Assembly: GCA_043820045.1 (NCBI GenBank)
Contig: JBDREF010000043.1
Location: 1-47,517 of the forward strand
DNA length: 47,517 bases
Source: JBDREF01 sp043820045
GTDB taxonomy: Bacteria > Planctomycetota > Phycisphaerae > Sedimentisphaerales > Anaerobacaceae
Direction: 5' to 3'
A model generated the notes under the pieces. The model searched no databases. It was not told where the DNA came from and worked only from the letters and a program-made list of their open reading frames with translations. Positions 8,713 through 15,827 of the stretch are shown piece after piece. The translations under genes and the position numbers were made by a program. The first letter of the stretch is position 1, and each line of letters begins with the position of its first letter.

Positions 8713-9048
8713 ATGGGAATTCAGAACTGGTCTGAAGACATTATTCTGGTGGATTTGCCCCAGGAGCCCGAAATGGGAGAAGAGCTTAAGACAGTCACCG
8801 GAATGGTGCGTGACAGAGGTGATTGCGAGGTGGTAATCGACTTTTCCAGTGTTGATATCATAACCTCCTCCAGTATCTCCAAGCTCCTGAAACTGCGCAA
8901 GCTGCTGGCTGATTGCGGGCACAGGCTCGTTTTCTGCAGCGTGGCGGCGGCGACCAAAGGAATCTTTACAGTGACCGGCCTTGATGGGATTTTCGAGTTT
9001 GCGGACGACAAGTTCGTCGCCTTGGCAAGTTTGCAGATGGTCAGTTAA
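8713..9048 (+). CDS. STAS-domain protein (anti-anti-sigma factor-like)
   Basis: 111 aa, one STAS domain. The family acts in partner-switching: an unphosphorylated SpoIIAA/RsbV-like protein binds a kinase anti-sigma factor and frees a sigma factor or other target. The characteristic region is VVIDFSSVDIITSSSISKLLKLRKLL; the serine(s) in ITSSS correspond to the phosphorylation site. AAAGGAG precedes the ATG by 7 bases. The stop is one base before the rnc start, so the two are almost certainly co-transcribed and translationally coupled. No HATPase-type anti-sigma partner is present in the window, so its target is unknown. Confidence 0.85.
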   Translation: MGIQNWSEDIILVDLPQEPEMGEELKTVTGMVRDRGDCEVVIDFSSVDIITSSSISKLLKLRKLLADCGHRLVFCSVAAATKGIFTVTGLDGIFEFADDKFVALASLQMVS

Positions 9049-9049
9049 T

Positions 9050-9760
9050 ATGGATGAAGAAACTCTGCGACGAATCGAGCAGATAGTAGATTACAAATTT
9101 TCGGACAAGAGTCTCTTAAGCGAGGCACTTACACATTCCTCTGCGGTCGATGACCGTCTCTTGAGCAACGAAAGGCTGGAGTTTCTCGGCGATGCGGTCC
9201 TGGCGCTCGTTATCTGTCACGCCCTCTTCGAGAACTTTCCGAATTATCTCGAGGGCGACCTCACAAAAATCAAGAGCAAGCTTGTTTCTCGCGAGACGTG
9301 TGCGCAGATTTCGGGGAAGCTCGCTCTGCAGGAATTCCTGACGGTCGGCAAGGGGATGGTTTCAAATCGCGCTTTGTCCGGTTCTCTGGCGGCCGGCGTC
9401 TTGGAGACTGTTATTGCCGCAATACACATCGACGGAGGATTTGAAGCCGCCCGCCGTTTCATATTGAAGGTTTTCGGCTCGCTGATTGAGCAGGCGGATG
9501 CGGAACAAGTCCAGGGCAACTTCAAGTCGCTGCTGCAGCAGTACGCACAGGAGCAGTTCAGCGCCACACCGTCCTACGTATTGCTCGACGAAAAAGGGCC
9601 CGACCACGACAAGTGTTTTGAGCTTGGAGTCGTCATTGAAGACCGCCATTTCCCAAGCGCCTGGGGAACGAATAAAAAAGAAGCCGAACAGAAGGCGGCT
9701 TTGAACGCTCTGATAGAATTAGGAGTGCTTGAAGAAACTGCCGACGAGGATGACGATTAG
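9050..9760 (+). CDS. rnc: Ribonuclease III
   Basis: 236 aa, normal length. It cleaves double-stranded RNA in rRNA maturation and mRNA turnover. The RNase III domain has the signature NERLEFLGDAVL (residues 40-51, with the metal-binding Glu and Asp) and a second acidic site in AGVLETVIAAI. The dsRNA-binding domain occupies roughly residues 165-235, ending ...NKKEAEQKAALNALIELG. The ATG at 9050 was chosen over an upstream in-frame ATG at 8981 because family homology begins at MDEETLRRIE and the earlier start would lie inside the STAS gene. The C-terminal tail is acidic (EETADEDDD). Confidence 0.96.
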   Translation: MDEETLRRIEQIVDYKFSDKSLLSEALTHSSAVDDRLLSNERLEFLGDAVLALVICHALFENFPNYLEGDLTKIKSKLVSRETCAQISGKLALQEFLTVGKGMVSNRALSGSLAAGVLETVIAAIHIDGGFEAARRFILKVFGSLIEQADAEQVQGNFKSLLQQYAQEQFSATPSYVLLDEKGPDHDKCFELGVVIEDRHFPSAWGTNKKEAEQKAALNALIELGVLEETADEDDD

Positions 9761-9782
9761 GGCCCCCCGGGCGTGTTTCTAA

Positions 9783-9805
9783 CCCCGACCACAGGGGGGT
9801 TGGGG
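9783..9805. terminator. Possible terminator hairpin between convergent genes
   Basis: CCCCGACC (9783-9790) pairs with GGTTGGGG (9798-9805) with one G-T pair and a 7-base loop. It lies between rnc (plus strand) and the small membrane protein ending at 9817 (minus strand), where a shared terminator would be expected. No clear T-tract is present on either side. Confidence 0.4.
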
Positions 9806-9816
9806 CTTACCGATTG

Positions 9817-10068
9817 TCACTCCGTAATCAACCAGGCAAAAGCGTACAGAGCCAACGCAGTGACAACCATAAAAACTACGATTGAGCCGAACAATATCCC
9901 GGTTTCTTTAGCAAAGCTGACAATGTTTATTTTCGGCACCTTTGTTGCTTTATAGACAATGGAAATCGCCGCCACCAACGGCAGCAGCCACAGCATGGAC
10001 TGCGGATTGACCCCGATTTTCTCCGGGATTGTGAAGTTCGCGAGTATGAAAGCTGTTGTCATCGACAT
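9817..10068 (-). CDS. Small membrane protein, 83 aa
   Basis: Three probable hydrophobic segments: MSMTTAFILANF (weak), MLWLLPLVAAISIVY and ILFGSIVVFMVVTALALYAFAW. It starts one base after the stop of the DUF6677-like gene, so it is the last gene of a three-gene unit with the PpiD/SurA-like chaperone. The family is not recognised. Its position suggests a role in the inner membrane or envelope. Confidence 0.7.
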   Translation of the reverse strand: MSMTTAFILANFTIPEKIGVNPQSMLWLLPLVAAISIVYKATKVPKINIVSFAKETGILFGSIVVFMVVTALALYAFAWLITE

Positions 10069-10069
10069 C

Positions 10070-10471
10070 TTAGCCCCCGACGGCCTCGAATCTGCTCAGA
10101 TGAGCGAGATAAACGGCGTTTACAATGCACAGAAGGTTGAGTAAACCCGCTATGCTCGTGTATATTTGCCCGATTTCATTCGGTTTGCCGTACACGGGAT
10201 GGTCCGCCTCGGCGGTGATACGCCCCAGAGCCGCTACTGCCGGCGAATTCATCATCTGTGCCACATACCACGGCTTTGCTCCGACGCGGTTAATTACTCC
10301 GATCGAGCCGATATAAAGCCCAGCGCAGAAAGTCAGTGCGATGGTTACGAATATAACTATTGCGTGTCTGCTCTTGTTGATCGCCAGGTGCCCAGCCCCC
10401 GGAATCAGCCAGCCAAGCAGTCCCACAATAAACAAGAACAGGACATGACCTTCTTTCGAGCGAGCCGTCAT
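10070..10471 (-). CDS. Membrane protein resembling DUF6677/TM2-like family, 133 aa
   Basis: The N-terminal half has two hydrophobic segments joined by a short basic loop: VLFLFIVGLLGWLIPGAGHLAINKSRHAIVIFVTIALTF in pieces. The LIPGAGHL...K turn is typical of TM2-like and planctomycete DUF6677 proteins. A third segment, SIAGLLNLLCIVNAVYLAHL, is near the C-terminus. The ATG overlaps the upstream gene's stop as TAATG, so its translation is coupled to the chaperone gene. The family assignment is tentative and the function unknown. Confidence 0.65.
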   Translation of the reverse strand: MTARSKEGHVLFLFIVGLLGWLIPGAGHLAINKSRHAIVIFVTIALTFCAGLYIGSIGVINRVGAKPWYVAQMMNSPAVAALGRITAEADHPVYGKPNEIGQIYTSIAGLLNLLCIVNAVYLAHLSRFEAVGG

Positions 10472-12672
10472 TACAATGCCGCCTCCGATTCCGCGGGCGT
10501 ATTGCTGTCGGTCGGCGTGGTCCTTACCAGCTTGAAGTTCGTTCGTTTCAGTATATTCTCGGGGTTAAAGTGGACCGGCGCCATGCTCTGGGACTGGACA
10601 TGGTCTTCTCTGTATAACCGCATGGCTTTGGTCTTCTCGTAGTCTTCTTTCCAAAGACGGCTAACAGAGATGCTCTTTACGGCGTAGTAGCCAATATCCG
10701 GTTTGAATTCCACTACCAGGGGCACCGCCGGAACGTCGTTAGTGTCGGCTGGCACAAGCGAGTACAGCACATCTGTGAACATCTGGTCCTTTTTATTCTC
10801 GTTCAGGAAGAACGCAGTCGCAGGATTGCCCTGCCCCTGCACGGCCAATGTTTCCAGGGCCGCCCTTGACGTTCTTCGCAGATCTCTGAGATTCTCCAGC
10901 TTGAAACTGTCGGGCTCATTGGCATCCTGCTTGTGAAGCTCGTTCAATTTTTTGAGCGAGTTTTCCCAACCTCCCTTCTTGGCCAGATCGACGAACTCCC
11001 GAGCTTCGGTCTTCGCGGTATCCATTGCCGCCAGTTTCTTCACGTCTTCGACTACCTTTTCTCTCACCGAATAGGAATATTTGTCCGCATCCGCCTGATT
11101 CGGGTCGAGACTGAGCGGCTTCGTGCTGAAAGTCTGATTTATGCTCTCCGGCTCAGAGGCCTTTTCGGCCTTGACCACGCGTACGATCGCCATTATTGTT
11201 CCCGCCGGGCCTCTGATTTCGGCCATCATGTCCTTGACCGGCCCGATATTCTCGTACAGTTTCGGCTTCGGTATGTCGAACACTCCAAGCTCGCTGGCCG
11301 CCAGTTCCTCGACGGCAAACACAATCTGGCTCAACCTGACCGGATTGCCCCCGGTGCCCTGCTGGTACAGGGTCGCGAGTTGTTTGTCCATCTGCATGTC
11401 AACGGCGCTGAGCAGTCCGGTCCGACCTGAATATACCTTGATCTTGTGTTTTTCGCTCAATTGTCGGGCGGCCGTTTCATACTTGCCGACTTTGTCCTTG
11501 AGCTGCTCCGCAGTCACTTTCCCGGACTCTGTATCTGTCAGATTCGGATCGGTAAGTGTCCTGGCCTCCTGCAGTATCCTCTCGGCAGTGGAGTTTATTC
11601 TGTTCTTAAGGAGCTGGTCTGAAATAGTACCGGCAACCTCGGCATAACTCTTCCTTTTCTCCATTAGCGGCGAGTTCGGATCGTTAGGATCGGACGGCAC
11701 CTGCTGAGTGAACAACTCCTCTTTATTTCTGTCGTAATATTCCTCCAGATCATCCTGCGTCGGCAGCTTTGCTATCGTGCGAACATCATCAAGCTTGACG
11801 GCTATGTATTCGAGCTGGACTCTATCCGGCAGTTTATACCCGAGGCAGTAGGGATTCTCCTCGCTCACATCGCCCGCGAAGAACTTCTTGTATTTATCGA
11901 AATGCTCGACCAATTGTGCTTCACCCGGCTGATCCTGCGCTTTGGCAAACACGGCGGAATCGAATTTCACAAACGCAACGTCAATCCCCTCTTCCTCCGC
12001 GCCGGCTGCGTGCATTATCTGCTGTGTTGTCACATCCTCGTTGGAGCATATCATGTGGGAGTACTGCAGGACCGCCAGGAGCTTGCCCACGGTGGTGAGT
12101 ATCTGCTCCTGAGGAATTCGGGATTGTTTCATTATCGCCCCGATTCGCTGCGAATACGTCTGGCCTTCGAACAGTTGCGGGATGAGCTTGCCCAGCAGTT
12201 CGCCGACCTCGGAGTTGGGGATGCTTATACCCGCGAGCTGCGTTTCTTTCTGCAGACAGTACCAGTACACATTGGGCGGGAACTGGCGTCTGTATATGTC
12301 GTTGATTTGTTTGTCGCTGATTATGTACTGGTTTTGCCTGATTGTCTGCTTGAGCTGATTAACGAACATGGGCGAAGCCCGCTGTTCGGAAAACAGCAGC
12401 TCGCCCAGGAGAATTCCCGGCAGATCCTGCGATTTCAACAGGTAGTCGATCCGCAGCATTTTCAGCATTTCCAGCTCCAGGTTCGCCGAGTGCAGGTCCT
12501 GGTTCGTTACCTTAACGTTTTTGCCGAGGCGGGCCACTGTTTCGCTTAAAGGGTTGCCTCCTTCCAGCATAGATATTAGCTCGGAACCGCCGACAAAGCC
12601 AATCATTAAGACGATGACAACGACGGCCATCACTTTCTTGTTGTTTTTTCTAAACCACTTGACTAAATTCAT
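10471..12672 (-). CDS. SurA/PpiD-like periplasmic peptidyl-prolyl isomerase or chaperone, membrane anchored
   Basis: 733 aa from the ATG at 12672, preceded by GGAG 9-12 bases upstream; the longer open frame up to 12975 has no homology-like content and is rejected. Residues ~12-30 (KVMAVVVIVLMIGFVGGSE) form one N-terminal membrane anchor, and the rest is periplasmic. The body is long and helical with many short charged segments, e.g. NLELEMLKMLRIDYLLKSQDLPG and ASPMFVNQLKQTIRQNQYIISDKQINDIYRRQFP, resembling the SurA_N chaperone region of PpiD-type proteins. A clear parvulin PPIase core was not obvious, so it may be chaperone-only. It heads a three-gene operon with two small membrane proteins. 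Confidence 0.7.
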   Translation of the reverse strand: MNLVKWFRKNNKKVMAVVVIVLMIGFVGGSELISMLEGGNPLSETVARLGKNVKVTNQDLHSANLELEMLKMLRIDYLLKSQDLPGILLGELLFSEQRASPMFVNQLKQTIRQNQYIISDKQINDIYRRQFPPNVYWYCLQKETQLAGISIPNSEVGELLGKLIPQLFEGQTYSQRIGAIMKQSRIPQEQILTTVGKLLAVLQYSHMICSNEDVTTQQIMHAAGAEEEGIDVAFVKFDSAVFAKAQDQPGEAQLVEHFDKYKKFFAGDVSEENPYCLGYKLPDRVQLEYIAVKLDDVRTIAKLPTQDDLEEYYDRNKEELFTQQVPSDPNDPNSPLMEKRKSYAEVAGTISDQLLKNRINSTAERILQEARTLTDPNLTDTESGKVTAEQLKDKVGKYETAARQLSEKHKIKVYSGRTGLLSAVDMQMDKQLATLYQQGTGGNPVRLSQIVFAVEELAASELGVFDIPKPKLYENIGPVKDMMAEIRGPAGTIMAIVRVVKAEKASEPESINQTFSTKPLSLDPNQADADKYSYSVREKVVEDVKKLAAMDTAKTEAREFVDLAKKGGWENSLKKLNELHKQDANEPDSFKLENLRDLRRTSRAALETLAVQGQGNPATAFFLNENKKDQMFTDVLYSLVPADTNDVPAVPLVVEFKPDIGYYAVKSISVSRLWKEDYEKTKAMRLYREDHVQSQSMAPVHFNPENILKRTNFKLVRTTPTDSNTPAESEAAL

Positions 12673-13013
12673 ACATGTTCTCCGGTTTCGGCCGGCCCTG
12701 TCGAGCCGCGCCAAGTTCTGAAACCATATGAGTATATGCAAGTCCGAAGAGTTTGCAAGAAAAATAGCCGCCAGTCCGATGCCCGATACTGATGCGGCCG
12801 GATTCTCGGGCCGCCAATTGGACAGTGTTTGTCTTATTTGCCCATGGAGGCCCGGAAATCGCCGGAACCGTCCGATTTGCCGCTTCGACCCGACAGAGCC
12901 GCAACAGCCGTTCAATAGGGTGAAATTTTCAAGGCCGGGGATAAATTTCTTGCACTCGCAATTGAGACGAACCATAATAATCGCGGAATAGTTAATATTA
13001 AGGAGATATTGAG
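12673..13013. other. Divergent intergenic region, 341 bases
   Basis: Separates the chaperone operon (minus) from the Pro/Glu-rich membrane protein (plus). A good sigma-70-like promoter for the plus-strand gene is present near its right edge. An ORF through here (12728-12991) mirrors the rejected N-terminal extension of the chaperone gene. No other structure was noted. Confidence 0.5.
12950..12978 (+). promoter_or_regulatory. Sigma-70-like promoter
   Basis: TTGCAC (12950-12955), a 17-base spacer and CATAAT (12973-12978) give a near-consensus promoter. It lies about 35 bases before the ATG at 13014, with AGGAG at 13001-13005 in between. Found by eye. Confidence 0.5.
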
Positions 13014-13910
13014 ATGAACGAGAGCCAGGCCGGCCCGAATGATTTGCTGGATACCACCGATTGTCTGGAAGCCGTCGGAGTATTCAAAGCATGGAAGAAC
13101 TTCTTTTTCGTAATCATAATCTTGTGCCTCTTGTTGCTCCAGGCGTGCTTCTTTCTTGTGGACAGGGGTTATATTTCGATTGGCGAGCAGGCCGCTGTTG
13201 CCGGCGAAGTAACGACGCCGGCCGAAGAGCCTTCGCAGGTCGCCGAGCCTCCGGCTGAGATGGAGATGGAGGCGGAGGAGCCCGCCGAGCCAACAGAGCC
13301 GACAGAGACGGTCCAGCCCGAAGAAGTCGCCGAGCCGGAGACGCCGGTTGAACCCAACCTGGCGACTGAGCCAGAAGAGACCGCCGAGCCAAATCAGCCT
13401 GCTGAACCGAATTCCACCGTTTCGGAGACAGGGACGCAGGGAGGAGCGGCCGTACAGCACTTGCAGCGTGCCATTACGTGGCCTCAGGCAGACTTCTTTG
13501 CGGGACTGTCATTTGAGCAATTGACGTTGGCGATTCGCCTTCTCAACGCCGTGCTTATCCTGACGGCCACGCTTTATTGTCTGACGCTCCTCTTTGGGCT
13601 GAAAGTCTCGATGCATGGCAGGCTCGGAGGGATAAACCATATCAGCAGGGCGTTTTTCCTCTCGCTGCTAATGCTGGTTCTGTTGCTGCCGTGGCAGAGA
13701 ATCTTCGGCGCCGTGGTTACCGGGGCGATATATACACCCGGCGAGCTGCAGGAGTGGTTTTCGGCCAGGACCGACGACATATTCGACACCGTGCTGTACT
13801 ATCTGAGGTTCAGCGGCTACGGCGCGTTAATATTTCTGCTACTTCTTCTCTCGCAATTCCGCAGCCTGCGGTGGGCCAAGGCTATTCTTCGCCGACTCGA
13901 GATCATATAG
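13014..13910 (+). CDS. Membrane protein with long Pro/Glu-rich periplasmic or cytoplasmic linker, 298 aa
   Basis: One TM segment near residues 27-48 (NFFFVIIILCLLLLQACFFL) is followed by an ~80-residue low-complexity stretch of (A/T/V)EP-type repeats (EEPAEPTEPTETVQPEE and similar). Three further TM segments follow (LAIRLLNAVLILTATLYCLTL, FFLSLLMLVLLLPW, YGALIFLLLLLSQF). AGGAG sits 8 bases before the ATG. I do not recognise a named family. Pro/Glu-rich linkers of this kind often span the periplasm or peptidoglycan. It is followed 95 bases later by nikR. Confidence 0.7.
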   Translation: MNESQAGPNDLLDTTDCLEAVGVFKAWKNFFFVIIILCLLLLQACFFLVDRGYISIGEQAAVAGEVTTPAEEPSQVAEPPAEMEMEAEEPAEPTEPTETVQPEEVAEPETPVEPNLATEPEETAEPNQPAEPNSTVSETGTQGGAAVQHLQRAITWPQADFFAGLSFEQLTLAIRLLNAVLILTATLYCLTLLFGLKVSMHGRLGGINHISRAFFLSLLMLVLLLPWQRIFGAVVTGAIYTPGELQEWFSARTDDIFDTVLYYLRFSGYGALIFLLLLLSQFRSLRWAKAILRRLEII

Positions 13911-14005
13911 CTCGTCGTTCATGGTCTGTCAGAAGGTTGATGAACACAGAACAATGAGCGAAAAACGCAGGAATAGTGAAACTTCACTGCTGTCGGGGAA
14001 TGTCA

Positions 14006-14422
14006 ATGGCAGAACTTGAACGTATCGGGGTTTCGCTCGACAAAGACCTGCTTTCGTTGTTCGATAAGCTCATCGCCGAACAGGGCTACCAGAGCCGGTC
14101 CGAGGCGTTGCGCGACCTTGTCCGACGGCAGCTTAGCGATGAACGCCTCAAGAATCCGAAGGCCAAGGCGGTGGCCGCCGTGTTTCTGGTTTATGACCAT
14201 CACAGCACCAGGCTCGCTGAATCGCTGATAGACCTTCAGCACGCGCACACCCTCAGCGGGTCGCTAAGTGTGATATCGTCCCTGCACATCCACCTCGATG
14301 CTCACGATTGCCTGGAGGTCATAGTGCTCCGAGGCCGGGTGGGCGAGATTAATAAAGTCGCCGAGCGTATCTTGAGCATGAAAGGCGTGAAGCTTGGTAC
14401 TGTCAACGTTATGGCTACCTAA
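14006..14422 (+). CDS. nikR: NikR-type nickel-responsive transcriptional regulator
   Basis: 138 aa from the ATG at 14006, chosen because MAELERIGVSLDKDLL is the family start and GGGGA lies 6 bases upstream; in-frame starts at 13976 and 14000 are possible. The N-terminal ribbon-helix-helix DNA-binding domain contains YQSRSEALRDLVRRQL. The C-terminal ACT-like domain carries the nickel-site residues: His in LQHAH (79/81), His94 and His96 in LHIHL, and Cys102 in HDCLEV. NikR represses nickel uptake when nickel is plentiful. No nickel transporter or hydrogenase/urease gene lies nearby, so its targets are elsewhere. Confidence 0.9.
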   Translation: MAELERIGVSLDKDLLSLFDKLIAEQGYQSRSEALRDLVRRQLSDERLKNPKAKAVAAVFLVYDHHSTRLAESLIDLQHAHTLSGSLSVISSLHIHLDAHDCLEVIVLRGRVGEINKVAERILSMKGVKLGTVNVMAT

Positions 14423-14505
14423 TTTTAGCTTGACGATTGACGATTCGGGATTTATTATTCCAGCGTCCGGCTTGGCCGGGTACGGCCCGAAGTCGAGAAA
14501 AACCA

Positions 14506-14579
14506 GGGCGATTAGCTCAGCTGGCTAGAGCGCACGGATCACACCCGTGAGGTCACAGGTTCGAATCCTGTATCGCCCA
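14506..14579 (+). tRNA. tRNA-Val (anticodon CAC)
   Basis: The cloverleaf was read by eye: acceptor GGGCGAT/ATCGCCC with discriminator A; D arm GCTC...GAGC; anticodon stem CACGG/CCGTG with loop ATCACAC, giving anticodon CAC; T arm ACAGG TTCGAAT CCTGT. CCA is not encoded. A hairpin CCACCT/AGGTGG at 14613-14631 downstream could end the transcript but has no T-tract. Confidence 0.93.
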
Positions 14580-14660
14580 TTAAGGTAAGTCAAGCTGAAA
14601 CCTACGCTTAGGCCACCTGTCAATTAGGTGGTGCGGCTGTAACCCAAATTACTTGAGACA

Positions 14661-14677
14661 ATCCCGGCGCGCCGGGA
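14661..14677. repeat. Palindrome copy ATCCCGGCGCGCCGGGA
   Basis: It shares 17 bases with the 18-base palindrome at 24377-24394. It lies between tRNA-Val and the nitrilase gene, about 80 bases after the tRNA. Confidence 0.7.
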
Positions 14678-14802
14678 GCCGGGCATATCATTATTTGAAA
14701 AGGGTCTATTTGAGAACCATCAGAGAGACTATTCGGGCGTTGGCTGATTATTCAGGAGCAATGAGGAACCCCCTTGGGGTGATTTTTCGGGAGCCTACGG
14801 CA

Positions 14803-15813
14803 ATGACAGTCAGAGAGTGCATTTCAATTCATTTATGTGTGTTAGTCGTCATCTCAGCGGGAATCGGCTTTGCAAGAGATACCGATAGTCCGGGGGCCGT
14901 TCCGCAACTGGACAGGGAAAAGCTGCCGGGCAGACAGGTAAAGGCAGCCGCCATTTGCATCGGCTTCGGCGGCGAACATGATGAGAAGTTGAAGCTGGCG
15001 ATTGAGCATCTGCATACAGCCGGTCGAAACGGCGTCGATATCGCGTGCCTGCCGGAAGAGTTCGCCGGTACCAAGGCTGAGCCTGTGCCCGGGCCCACGA
15101 CCAATGAGATCGCAAAGCTGGCTAAGCAATATAACATGTACGTGATCTGCCCGATTCGGGAGCAGGCGGGCGAGAGGCAATACAATACGGCTGTCCTCAT
15201 CGGCCGTAAGGGTGAAATCGCGGGTTATTATCGCAAGATATTCGTGTTCTGGGGCGAGGGACTGAACGTCAGTACGGAAGGCGTGAAGGTTTTTGACACG
15301 GATTTCGGCAGGATAAGTATTTTGACGTGTTTCGACCTGAATTTTCCGGAACTCTGGCAGGAGTGCGACGCCAGGGACGTGGATATTGTCTTTTGGCCGA
15401 GCGCATACGGGGGCGGTTCGCCGCTGAACGCGTTTGCGACTCTCTATCACTACTACATCGTACCGGTCGGAGCCGGCAACATTATGGATATCACCGGCAA
15501 GCCTGTTGATAACATTGACACGCCCAGGTCAAAACAGTTCATTGCCACACTGGATCTGGATCGCACGTTTGCCCACCATGATTTCAATCGCGAGAAGGTC
15601 GAAAAGATGCTCGCGGAACACAAGGGCGAGATCGTTGTGGAGAGGAACCCCAGCCAGGAGGACCTTGCTCCATGGTGGTTGTTCAGAGCGGCGGAACCGG
15701 GTGTGCGAGTGCGAGAACTTCTTAAGAAGCATAAGATTGAATCGCTCAGGGAATATCAACACCGAAGCCGGGAACAGATCAACCAGGTTCGCAAAGCCGG
15801 TGGGCGGATATAG
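14803..15813 (+). CDS. Secreted carbon-nitrogen hydrolase (nitrilase superfamily)
   Basis: 336 aa from the ATG at 14803, chosen because it begins a signal peptide (MTVRECISIHLCVLVVISAG) and has GGGAG upstream; the frame is open back to 14653. The nitrilase-fold catalytic triad is present: Glu85 in LPEEF, Lys145 in YRKIF, Cys176 in LTCFDLNFPE. The family hydrolyses amides, nitriles or N-carbamoyl compounds. An exported form beside a rhamnosidase is unusual, and the substrate cannot be predicted. The GH78 gene starts 14 bases after the stop, so the two form an operon and may act together on an extracellular glycoconjugate. Confidence 0.88.
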   Translation: MTVRECISIHLCVLVVISAGIGFARDTDSPGAVPQLDREKLPGRQVKAAAICIGFGGEHDEKLKLAIEHLHTAGRNGVDIACLPEEFAGTKAEPVPGPTTNEIAKLAKQYNMYVICPIREQAGERQYNTAVLIGRKGEIAGYYRKIFVFWGEGLNVSTEGVKVFDTDFGRISILTCFDLNFPELWQECDARDVDIVFWPSAYGGGSPLNAFATLYHYYIVPVGAGNIMDITGKPVDNIDTPRSKQFIATLDLDRTFAHHDFNREKVEKMLAEHKGEIVVERNPSQEDLAPWWLFRAAEPGVRVRELLKKHKIESLREYQHRSREQINQVRKAGGRI

Positions 15814-15827
15814 CCTGGAGAGATAAG

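Noticed and set aside
12673..12975. N-terminal extension of the chaperone gene
   Set aside because: The sequence is compositionally odd; the ATG at 12672 has a ribosome-binding site and directly precedes the membrane anchor.
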